Positions 48,183 to 55,737 of a stretch of DNA of 64,000 nt are shown here, piece after piece (the first letter of the stretch is position 1; every line of letters begins with the position of its first letter). The DNA is from Caballeronia turbans (GTDB lineage: Bacteria > Pseudomonadota > Gammaproteobacteria > Burkholderiales > Burkholderiaceae). The notes beneath the pieces are model-generated. The model had not been told where the DNA came from and did no database searches. It worked only from the letters and a program-made list of their open reading frames with translations. A program made the translations under genes and the position numbers. Location: contig FCOD02000004.1 of NCBI GenBank assembly GCA_001544655.2, forward strand, positions 248,001 to 312,000. Reading direction: 5' to 3'.

Positions 48183-48680
48183 GTGCGTGCGAGCGAATAT
48201 CGATTCATTACCGTCTGGAGGATCGCGGCGCCGCTTCAATCCGTGTGGGACGCGATCCACGATCCGTCGGCGTGGCCGCATTGGTGGGCGTGCGTCGAAC
48301 GTGTGATCGAAGTGGAAACGGGCGCGCGCGATGGCGTCGGCGCGTTGCATCGTTATACATGGAAAGGACGTTTGCCGTATCGCGTGCGCTTCGACATGCG
48401 TGTTACGCGCGTCGAGCCGCTGATGTCGCTCGAAGGGGAAGCGAGTGGCGATGTCGAAGGCTCGGGGTGCTGGCACTTTTCATCGCAGAATGACGTGACG
48501 ATCGTGCGATACGAATGGCGCGTGCGCACCGGACGCGGATGGATGAAGCTGCTTGCGCCGATCGCGCGGCCGCTCTTCAAATGGAACCACGACTACGTGA
48601 TGCAGCGCGGCGCCGAAGCGCTTGCAAGGCGGCTCGATGCGCGGCTCGTGGGCGTGGAGCATCGTGAAGCGCAGAGGTGA
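48183..48680 (+). CDS. SRPBCC/polyketide cyclase-like protein
   Basis: This 165-residue START-like protein has [20 protein letters not shown] then [15 protein letters not shown], the typical opening of SRPBCC proteins, which bind hydrophobic ligands in a deep cavity. The start is GTG at 48183, seven bases after the NodT stop, so it is the last gene of the efflux operon. Binding or turnover of the exported compound is possible. No signal peptide is seen. Confidence 0.8.
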   Translation: MRASEYRFITVWRIAAPLQSVWDAIHDPSAWPHWWACVERVIEVETGARDGVGALHRYTWKGRLPYRVRFDMRVTRVEPLMSLEGEASGDVEGSGCWHFSSQNDVTIVRYEWRVRTGRGWMKLLAPIARPLFKWNHDYVMQRGAEALARRLDARLVGVEHREAQR

Positions 48681-48885
48681 GGCGGGCTTGGCACCGGATC
48701 ACCCCCGCACCGCAATCATGTCCTCGTCGCGGATATTCCACGTATTGATCCTCATCCGTTTTAGCCTTATCCCGCCGGCCTTAACGATTACACGGCAAGC
48801 GCCGCGCAATCACGCCGCGCCGCGACGATGCGCCCGCCATTGCGCACAGAAACCTCGTGAGGTCCGCGGCGGGCATCGGCCGGCA

Positions 48886-48981
48886 CAGTCCGTCTGCATC
48901 CCATTGCGCGATATTGCGGCACACATTGCGCAACACCCAGTCGCCGATCTGAACGATGAGGCACGAGCGCATCGCGAAAGG
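48886..48981 (-). pseudogene. EAL-domain (c-di-GMP phosphodiesterase) remnant
   Basis: About 32 codons on the minus strand, CLIVQIGDWVLRNVCRNIAQ then WDADGL, match the middle of EAL domains (the IGxWVLRxACRQxAxW helix). Neither the EAL motif itself nor the rest of the domain is present in any frame nearby. The frame has an internal ATG but no ribosome site, and the following residues are unrelated. I read it as the last trace of a deleted phosphodiesterase gene. The rest of the gap 48681-49005 shows nothing. Confidence 0.6.
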
Positions 48982-49005
48982 GCGAGCTCGCGCAACGGGA
49001 TCGAT

Positions 49006-49383
49006 TCATAGCGACGTCGCCTGATCCAGCACCGATGCCAGAATCATCGCGCCCGCGTTGCCCGGAACCGGCCGCGGATTCGGCCCGTACACACGGTCGC
49101 CCGGACGGATCTCGACGCCGCTCATCGCGCACACGCCGGCGGTGCGCGCGCGCATCGCGCGCCACACCTGATCGCCATAGCAGCAGCGCGTCGGATCGCG
49201 CCATTCGATCGTCGCCGTGGTGCTCGACGGACGCTCGATCAGCTTCACGGTGACGCGGCGCTCGCCCGTTTGACTGAAGGGACGCCTCGCCGAAGGCGCC
49301 TCGAAACTCACGCCATCATTCAGCGACGTCAATCGAAAGATCGTCTGTGCCCACGGATCGAGCGCGATTGCAGCTTCGGCCAT
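49006..49383 (-). CDS. DUF3331 domain protein
   Basis: This 125-residue protein has the DUF3331 pattern known from Burkholderia: TIEWRDPTRCCYGDQVWRAM then SGVEIRPGDRVYGPNP, and a closing GNAGAMILASV. The Cys pair in RCCYG and the single Cys in GVCAMSG could bind zinc. No signal or membrane segment is seen. The function is unknown. It stands alone, with an EAL remnant behind it and a 559-bp intergenic region in front. Confidence 0.8.
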   Translation of the reverse strand: MAEAAIALDPWAQTIFRLTSLNDGVSFEAPSARRPFSQTGERRVTVKLIERPSSTTATIEWRDPTRCCYGDQVWRAMRARTAGVCAMSGVEIRPGDRVYGPNPRPVPGNAGAMILASVLDQATSL

Positions 49384-49573
49384 AGCCGGCTCCTTATTGA
49401 AGAATGGGGTGAACCGATCCGCTCACGCCGCCTCGAGCGGGTTTGTCTGCCAGTGCCTCGCCGTCGCGGCGACGAAGCGCCTGCGAAGGCCGCAGCGAAG
49501 CGCGATATCGAGAATGCGCATCGCGACCACTCCAAATTAATCAAACGAAAATCACGCGCCTAGCCGTACATAC

Positions 49574-49606
49574 GGTTGACGAGACCGCCCATTGGTTGAG
49601 TCAACC
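49574..49606. promoter_or_regulatory. GGTTGAC repeats and 13-bp palindrome
   Basis: The gap 49384-49942 holds GGTTGAC at 49574-49580 and, 13 bases on, the perfect palindrome GGTTGA-G-TCAACC at 49594-49606. The three half-sites look like an operator for a dimeric regulator. No gene is visible in the gap. It sits between the divergent DUF3331 and DUF4148 genes, so either could be the target. Confidence 0.45.
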
Positions 49607-49942
49607 TATATGAAGGTTTGATTCGCGCAGGGCTCGGCGAGGAGCTAACACCTTCGTATGAGCGCGTCAGACGCGCGCATGAGACGGCTCATCCGCACGT
49701 CGCATGCGATGCAGCCGGACGGTTCGATCCACGGCGCACGCGCCATGCGAACGTTTAGCCGATGCACCGATGGTTGGTGCGAGCACGCTCCTTCGTAGGT
49801 GTAGTCGAGGCGCGCGCCGGGCGATACATTGTCATCAAGGTCGCAACACGAACACAGACCGACGGCCTTGACCAAGGGAAACCGAAGAGAATATTTATTT
49901 CGGATACCCGAATACATACGCATCATCCACCAGGAATAGATC

Positions 49943-50284
49943 ATGAAAAAATACCTCGTCAGCTTCACCCTCGTTGCCGCCACGCTCGCCGCGCCCGCTC
50001 TGGCATTCGCGCAGTCGAACGGTCCCGTCACACGCGCACAGGTCCGCGCCGATCTCGTCGCGGTCGAAAAGGCAGGTTATAACCCCGCGCTCGCGAGCGA
50101 TCCGTACTACCCGTCCGACATTCAGGCGGCAGAAGCGAAGGTCGCCGCGCAACATGCCGACGCAGTGCGGACGTACGGGGGCGCGCAAACCGGCACGAGT
50201 GCATCGGGTGCACCGAAGCATGTCTCGATGAACAACACGTGCGTCGGCCCGATCGACTTCTGTCAGCCGTTCTTCGGTAGCTGA
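49943..50284 (+). CDS. DUF4148 exported protein
   Basis: This 113-residue protein has a signal peptide (MKKYLVSFTLVAATLAAPAL, cleavage after AFA) and the DUF4148 core QSNGPVTRAQVRADLVAVEK then AGYNP. The family is abundant in Burkholderiaceae and of unknown function; exported stress-related roles are suspected. Two Cys near the C-terminus (NNTCVGPIDFCQP) could form a disulfide. A strong AGGAATAGATC ribosome site precedes the ATG. A second DUF4148 gene lies at 57795. Confidence 0.85.
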   Translation: MKKYLVSFTLVAATLAAPALAFAQSNGPVTRAQVRADLVAVEKAGYNPALASDPYYPSDIQAAEAKVAAQHADAVRTYGGAQTGTSASGAPKHVSMNNTCVGPIDFCQPFFGS

Positions 50285-50333
50285 TGCGCGCGTCCGGATC
50301 GATGATCTCTCATTCGCACAAGCGGAGTCCTTC

Positions 50334-51137
50334 ATGAAGCGAATCTTGCAAGCAGCCTCGGTGCTGGCGCTGTCGGCCGGTGTGTTCGCATCGGCTGGCG
50401 CAATGGCTCAGAATGCCGCCCCGGCCGCCGATGCCCATGCGCCCGTCAGGAACATCGTCCTCGTTCACGGCGCGTGGGTCGATGGCTCGGGATGGAAGCC
50501 GGTCTACGACATCCTGACCCGGGACGGCTATCACGTCACGATGGTCCAGGAACCCCTGACCTCGCTCGAAGGCGATGTCGCCGCAACCAGGCGCGTGCTC
50601 GACCTGCAAAACGGTCCGACCATTCTCGTCGGCCATAGCTACGGCGGGTCGGTCATCACGGAAGCGGGCGTGCATACGAATGTCGCCGGGCTCGTCTACG
50701 TCGCGGCGCATGCGCCGAATGTGGGCGAGGACGAAGGCGCGCTCGGCAAGAAAACGCCCAGCTTCCTCGCGAAGCAGACGGACGCCGTCGAAAAGACAGC
50801 GGATGGCTACACGTACCTGAACCCCGCCGTCTTCCCGAAAGACTTCGCCGCGGATCTGCCGCTCAGGCAGGCCACGTTCGAATCGCGCTCGCAGATTCTG
50901 ACATCGGCGCAAGTCTTCACGACGCCGCTGACGGCTGCATCATGGACGTCGAAGCCGAGCTGGGGCATCGTCGCGGGCAGCGACAAGATCATCAATCCGG
51001 ATCTCGAACGCTGGTACTACGAGCGCGCGCATAGTCACATCACGGTCATTCCCGGCGCGAGCCATTCCGTGTATGAATCGAAGCCGCAACAGGTCGCGGC
51101 GGTGATCGAAGATGCCGCGAAGCATGCGGTGCAATAG
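50334..51137 (+). CDS. Secreted alpha/beta hydrolase
   Basis: This 267-residue hydrolase has a signal peptide (LQAASVLALSAGVFASAGAM, cleavage after AMA), the oxyanion segment VLVHGAWVDGSGW, the nucleophile elbow GHSYGG (Ser102) and a late catalytic His in PGASHSVYES. The family of YdeN/esterase-like proteins acts on small esters; the substrate is unknown. It follows the DUF4148 gene by 49 bases, so both may be cotranscribed and act in the periplasm. Confidence 0.85.
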   Translation: MKRILQAASVLALSAGVFASAGAMAQNAAPAADAHAPVRNIVLVHGAWVDGSGWKPVYDILTRDGYHVTMVQEPLTSLEGDVAATRRVLDLQNGPTILVGHSYGGSVITEAGVHTNVAGLVYVAAHAPNVGEDEGALGKKTPSFLAKQTDAVEKTADGYTYLNPAVFPKDFAADLPLRQATFESRSQILTSAQVFTTPLTAASWTSKPSWGIVAGSDKIINPDLERWYYERAHSHITVIPGASHSVYESKPQQVAAVIEDAAKHAVQ

Positions 51138-51291
51138 GTGACGCGATCGCGCGGCCGTCGTGCCCTTGCACGGCAGCCGCGCGTATTCGTCTGCGGTTTT
51201 CCCTTCTTGCCGCTTTCGCCGTCGATGCCTTATAACGTGTGTGGCCGCGCATGTGCCGCACGAGGTATCGAATGATGAGACGGAGGAAGCG

Positions 51292-52701
51292 ATGGTTCGG
51301 CTGGTGATGATTCTTCTCGGCGTGGACTATCTGCGCACGCGATGGCGCTCGGTGATGACGCTCGGGCTGCTCAGCATCGCGCTCGGCGGCGTCATCTTCA
51401 CCGACGCGCTCGACGGCTCGCTCTACTTTCCCATCATCCCCTTCGCGCTGATGATGCTGCTCGAAGGCCTCGCCACACTCGCCGTCGCGTGGACCGGCAT
51501 GGGCGGTCAGCGCAAGCTGCGCTACGTGAAAGGCACGACGTTCTGCCTCTCGGCGCTGCTCGTGCTGTTCGGCGGCGAGCACGGCAACTTCGTGCTGTCG
51601 CTCATCTTCGGCACGCTCTTTCTCGTCGATGGCGCGTTGCAGATCGTCTCCGCGCGCGTGGTCCGCTATCGCAAATGGCGTCTCGCCACGGCAGGCGGCG
51701 TGCTCGAAATCGCAATCGCAATCTTTTTCTATCAGCCTTATCCCGATCACTATGCGGGCACGGTCGCCTATTGCGTCGCGTTCGGCCTCTTCTTCGGCGG
51801 CTGGAACATGATCCTGCTCGCGGCGCGCGTGCGGCGCATGGCGGCGAATCCCGCCGTCGAAGGCGAATCGGCTACGGCGGCGCAGGCAGAACCCGCGCGC
51901 GCCGCGCCGTCGTTCGCCGGCGCGGTCTTCGACGGCCCGCCCGCACCCGATGAAGCCGCGCTGACCGTGCACGTATGGACGCCGGTCGGCACGGCGAAGT
52001 CGCAGCCGAAGCGGCAGTTGCTGGTCGATCGCTATATCGCCGCTGTCGACAGGAACGGCACCATCTCGACGGGCCACGCGGCGCTGGAAACGCCCGAAGG
52101 CGTCTACATCAGCCTGTATCCCGCGGTCGAGATCGACCGCTCGCCGAACGAATTCACGCGCACGCTGCGCGCGACACGCGAGAACGACGTGCCCGGCCTC
52201 TTTCAGCCCGACTATGAAACCGAGTCGAAGGCGTGGTGTCCGTCGACGCAACAGGTGCGCATCCGCAACTACGATCCGGTGAGGCTCGCGCGCTTTTGGC
52301 AGGCGTATCGGCGTGACACGACCTATAACCTCACTTACCGCAATTGCTCGAGTTCCGTGGCGCGGGCGCTGGAAGCGGCGATCGAGGGTGCGTCGGCGCG
52401 CGTATGGGGCAAGGGCGGCGGATGGAAGCCGCTCGTGCGCATCATGACGACACCGGAGCTATGGGTCGCGGCGCAAGTGCGAAAGCGTGCCGCGACGATG
52501 GCCTGGACGCCGGGCCTCACGCTCGATTACGCGCGCGCGCTCAGCATGCTCGCCGACCCGCGTCACTCCGGCTGGGTGAAGATGGCGCGCATCGCGGTCG
52601 CGACGATGTATCGCTCGCGGCAGCGCTGGCGCGCCGAAGAGCATGCGGCGGCGCGCGCGCAAGGAGAAGCGTCGGTGGAAGCGGAACGGCGCACCGGATG
52701 A
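51292..52701 (+). CDS. HdeD/DUF308-like membrane domain fused to His/Cys hydrolase-like domain
   Basis: This 469-residue protein has two parts. Residues 1-180 hold six predicted membrane helices in the HdeD/DUF308 style (LRTRWRSVMTLGLLSIALGG). After a Pro/Ala linker (about 185-225), residues 240-370 have ISTGHAALETPEGVYISLYP with His262 and YNLTYRNCSSSVARALEAA with Cys352. A His before the Cys is the order in circularly permuted NlpC/P60 (YiiX/LRAT-like) domains, which cleave or transfer amides and esters. The fold call is my inference. CGGAGGAAGCG fixes the ATG at 51292. The catalytic part is on the cytoplasmic or periplasmic side; topology is not decided. Confidence 0.6.
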   Translation: MVRLVMILLGVDYLRTRWRSVMTLGLLSIALGGVIFTDALDGSLYFPIIPFALMMLLEGLATLAVAWTGMGGQRKLRYVKGTTFCLSALLVLFGGEHGNFVLSLIFGTLFLVDGALQIVSARVVRYRKWRLATAGGVLEIAIAIFFYQPYPDHYAGTVAYCVAFGLFFGGWNMILLAARVRRMAANPAVEGESATAAQAEPARAAPSFAGAVFDGPPAPDEAALTVHVWTPVGTAKSQPKRQLLVDRYIAAVDRNGTISTGHAALETPEGVYISLYPAVEIDRSPNEFTRTLRATRENDVPGLFQPDYETESKAWCPSTQQVRIRNYDPVRLARFWQAYRRDTTYNLTYRNCSSSVARALEAAIEGASARVWGKGGGWKPLVRIMTTPELWVAAQVRKRAATMAWTPGLTLDYARALSMLADPRHSGWVKMARIAVATMYRSRQRWRAEEHAAARAQGEASVEAERRTG

Positions 52702-52724
52702 AGCGATGATTCGATGCGCGCGAT

Positions 52725-54062
52725 TTACTGATCGCTCGCCTTGTCGATGGCCTTGCGCGAGCGGCTGCCGCGCGATGACGATTTGCGCGATGGCTTTTCC
52801 GCCTTCGATTCGGCAACCGGTCCGGCGGCGATCACCGCGCTTTCGTTCGATACATCGGCGACGCTCTGCTTCGTCGCAGTCTTGCGCGCACGGCTCCGCG
52901 CGGCCGGCTTTTTCGGCGCGGATGCGGGCGCGGGTGTAGCTTCCGCTTGCGGTTCGAACGTCTCGCGTTCGACCGGCATCGGTGCCTCTTCCACGAACGC
53001 GACCGGTTCGTGCGCGGCTTTCCTTGCGTCTCGTCGCTCTCTGCGGCTGCTTTTCCCCGCGCCTTCGTGTTCTGTCGGAGCGACCGGCGTCGATGCTTCT
53101 TCCTCGAACACGACGGGCTCGGGCGCGGCCGCGTGCGCACTCTTCCTTGCGCCGCGGCGCTCTCGGCGTCGGTTGTTCCCAGCGCCTTCGTTTTCTTTCT
53201 GGACGACCGGCGCCTCGGGTTGCCTCACATCGACCGCCGCGGCCTGAGCGGACTGAGCGGAGCGAAACACGAATGCGCCGGATTTGTCGTCGCGGCCCAC
53301 TTCGAGCAGACCGCGCGACTGCGCTTCATCGAGCAGATTGCCGAACGCACGAAAGCCATATTGCGTTTCGCTGAAGCCCGGCTTGCGGCGCTTGATCGCG
53401 CTCTTCAACACCGACGCCCAGATCTTGCCGCTCTCGCCGCGCTCCGATGCGAGCGCCTCGAACGTCTCGACGGTGATCGCGATGGCCTGCGACTTGCGCG
53501 AGTCCGTCTCCTGCCTGGGATGCCGTTCTTCATCGGGCGCGCGTTTCGATTCGCGCTGTTCGCGCTTGGCGATGGCGCGTTGCTGCTCGCGCACGAGGTC
53601 GTCGTAGAAGATGAACTCGTCGCAGTTCGCGACGAGCAGGTCGGACGTCGATTGCTTCACACCTACGCCGATGACCTTCTTCGCGTTCTCGCGCAGCTTC
53701 GACACGAGCGGCGAGAAGTCGGAGTCGCCGCTGATGATGACGAACGTATCGACGTGTGATTTCGTGTAGCAAAGATCGAGCGCATCGACGACGAGGCGAA
53801 TGTCGGCCGAGTTCTTGCCCGACTGGCGCACGTGCGGAATCTCGATCATCTCGAAGCTCGCCTCATGCATCGCCGATTTGAAGCCTTTGTAGCGATCCCA
53901 GTCGCAATAGGCTTTCTTGACGACGATGCTTCCCTTCAGCAGCAGGCGTTCGAGCACCGGCCGGATATCGAATTTCTCGTACTTCGCATCGCGAACGCCG
54001 AGCGCGACGTTTTCGAAGTCGCAGAACAACGCCATGCTGACGCTTTCCTGAGGTCCAGCCAT
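52725..54062 (-). CDS. NYN-domain RNase-like protein with OST-HTH and repeat tail
   Basis: This 445-residue protein begins with a NYN (PIN-like) nuclease domain at about 8-155: FCDFENV with Asp15 and Asn18, GKNSADIRLVVDA with Asp87 and GDSDF with Asp113 and Asp115 are the acidic metal site. An OST-HTH/LOTUS RNA-binding domain follows at about 195-268 (GKIWASVLKSAIKRRKPGFS). The tail from 290 is low-complexity and has two near-copies of a segment (EGAGxxxRRERRxARKxAH) and many Arg/Lys. It is probably a cytosolic RNA-cleaving protein. GGAGAATCAT fixes the ATG at 54062. The gene is convergent with the HdeD fusion gene. Confidence 0.85.
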   Translation of the reverse strand: MAGPQESVSMALFCDFENVALGVRDAKYEKFDIRPVLERLLLKGSIVVKKAYCDWDRYKGFKSAMHEASFEMIEIPHVRQSGKNSADIRLVVDALDLCYTKSHVDTFVIISGDSDFSPLVSKLRENAKKVIGVGVKQSTSDLLVANCDEFIFYDDLVREQQRAIAKREQRESKRAPDEERHPRQETDSRKSQAIAITVETFEALASERGESGKIWASVLKSAIKRRKPGFSETQYGFRAFGNLLDEAQSRGLLEVGRDDKSGAFVFRSAQSAQAAAVDVRQPEAPVVQKENEGAGNNRRRERRGARKSAHAAAPEPVVFEEEASTPVAPTEHEGAGKSSRRERRDARKAAHEPVAFVEEAPMPVERETFEPQAEATPAPASAPKKPAARSRARKTATKQSVADVSNESAVIAAGPVAESKAEKPSRKSSSRGSRSRKAIDKASDQ

Positions 54063-54128
54063 ATGATTCTCCAGCCCGTGCGGCTTGTTTGGAATGCGCA
54101 CATGATAGCTTGTCGGCCCGATGGCCGT

Positions 54129-55181
54129 TCATGACTCGCCGCCCCCGACGTTCAAGGTCTTCTCGCGTCGCGCCAGCAGATCGTCGAGCGTCTCGTTCGC
54201 CTCGCGCATCAGACGTTCGACGACTTCGCCCGCGGATGTCCGCTCGCTCACCAGCGCCGACGATTCCCCCGCGAAAAGCGCCATTTTTTCGAGATCGCCG
54301 GTCGTCGATCGCAGCGGAGAGATCGTGCTGTATTTTTCGACGGCACCCCATTCGTCATGCGCGATGACTTCGCGCGGCAGCGCATAGGGATCGTTGCCGA
54401 AGAGATGATCGCGCGCCGCATCCGTCACGCTGTTCGCGAGCACGCGCACCGGTGAGCCGGCGGGCCAGTTGATCGCGTAGAGGTCGGTGTGGACGGTGTC
54501 GCCCGCGCGCGCATCGATCACGCGTTGCTTGTGATAATCGTGCGCATAGGATTCGTGCGTCGGCAGGAAGACAGTGCCGCAATGCACGCCGCTCGCGCCC
54601 AGCGCCAGCGCCGCAACGAGCCCCGCGCCCGTCGCGATGCCGCCCGACGCGACCACCGGCACACGGATATGCGCGGCGATTTCGGGTAGCAGCGTCATGA
54701 TGCCGGTCGAGCCGCGCACATGGCCGCCCGCCTCGACGCCTTGCGCCACGATCACATCGGCGCCGGCCTTTTCCGCGCGAAGCGCATCTTCGAGCGAGCC
54801 GACCTGATACAGCACGAGCGCGCCGCCGTCTTTCGCGCGCGCGACGATATCGGGGTACACGTCCCAGAAAAAGCAGATCGCCGGCACCGCCAGTTCGAGG
54901 CAGGCGTCGAGCTCGGCGGCCAGCAAGCCGGGTTTCGTGCCCGTCGGAATGAGGTTGACGCCGAATGGCCGATCCGTCGCGGCGCGCACGGCGGCGACTT
55001 CGTCGGCGATCGTCTCGGGCGATTCGCGCACCATGCCGAGCAATCCGAAGCCTCCCGCACTCGACACCGCCGACGCGAGTTCCGCACGCGCGGGGCCTCC
55101 CATGCCGGCGGAGATGATCGGATAAAGGCAGCCGAGCACGCGGGTCAACTCGGTATCGAAAGGCGCAGCGTTCGCGGTCAT
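54129..55181 (-). CDS. Nitronate monooxygenase (2-nitropropane dioxygenase family)
   Basis: This 350-residue FMN-dependent TIM-barrel enzyme oxidises alkyl nitronates; relatives include FabK-like reductases. Motifs are PIISAGMGGPARAELASAVS near the N-terminus, the FMN segment VIVAQGVEAGGHVRG with the catalytic His, and VVASGGIATGAGLVAALALGA. The ATG at 55181 has GAGGACGAC upstream. It detoxifies nitro compounds such as 3-nitropropionate. It stands between the NYN gene and a SRPBCC gene on the same strand and shows no special operon. Confidence 0.88.
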   Translation of the reverse strand: MTANAAPFDTELTRVLGCLYPIISAGMGGPARAELASAVSSAGGFGLLGMVRESPETIADEVAAVRAATDRPFGVNLIPTGTKPGLLAAELDACLELAVPAICFFWDVYPDIVARAKDGGALVLYQVGSLEDALRAEKAGADVIVAQGVEAGGHVRGSTGIMTLLPEIAAHIRVPVVASGGIATGAGLVAALALGASGVHCGTVFLPTHESYAHDYHKQRVIDARAGDTVHTDLYAINWPAGSPVRVLANSVTDAARDHLFGNDPYALPREVIAHDEWGAVEKYSTISPLRSTTGDLEKMALFAGESSALVSERTSAGEVVERLMREANETLDDLLARREKTLNVGGGES

Positions 55182-55328
55182 GTCGTCCTCGCGCGATGAA
55201 CGGCCCGAAAGCAAGTGCCGGACCCTCGCCAAAGCCTAGTCCCGACCGGACTGGCTTTCAAGCTGACTCATGACGGATGGCGCTTCGTCGGCGAGAGCGC
55301 TTCGCGGACTGTGGCCTGAGAAGCGCAG

Positions 55329-55730
55329 TCAGGGCTTCGCATGACGCGCGGCGAGCGCGGCAAGGTCGCGGCGGACCCAGTCGGCGTCGGCGGCGAATTT
55401 TTCGTCGGACATGCCGGGCTGGCGGAACAGCGTGAGCGCCACTTCGGCGCCCGCGCCGTTCTGATAAACGCGCAATGGTACGTAGACCTCTTCACCGTTC
55501 GGCAGACCGACGTAATGATCCATCACGCCGAGCGCGTTGTGACCGGTGAAGCGGATCGTCACATCGCCTTCGGGACCGCGGGCGCGCCAGTGGTCGCCCA
55601 GGTCTTCGAGCGTGGACTGCGCGAGTCCGGACGCCCATGTCGGAAAGACCTCCGGATGCCAGATCGCTTCATAGAGCTCGCGCCAATCGCGATCGATCGT
55701 GACGGTGAGGGTCTGCGTTTGCATCGTCAC
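55329..55730 (-). CDS. SRPBCC/polyketide cyclase-like protein
   Basis: This 133-residue START-like protein contains the opening LTVTIDRDWRELYEAIWHPE then FPTWASGL and a beta-sheet core (DVTIRFTGHNALGVMDHYV) typical of SRPBCC hydrophobic-ligand proteins. It starts seven bases after the stop of the KfrA-like gene on the same strand and may be cotranscribed. A second ATG two codons on is possible. The ligand is unknown. Confidence 0.8.
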   Translation of the reverse strand: MTMQTQTLTVTIDRDWRELYEAIWHPEVFPTWASGLAQSTLEDLGDHWRARGPEGDVTIRFTGHNALGVMDHYVGLPNGEEVYVPLRVYQNGAGAEVALTLFRQPGMSDEKFAADADWVRRDLAALAARHAKP

Positions 55731-55737
55731 ATGAAGA

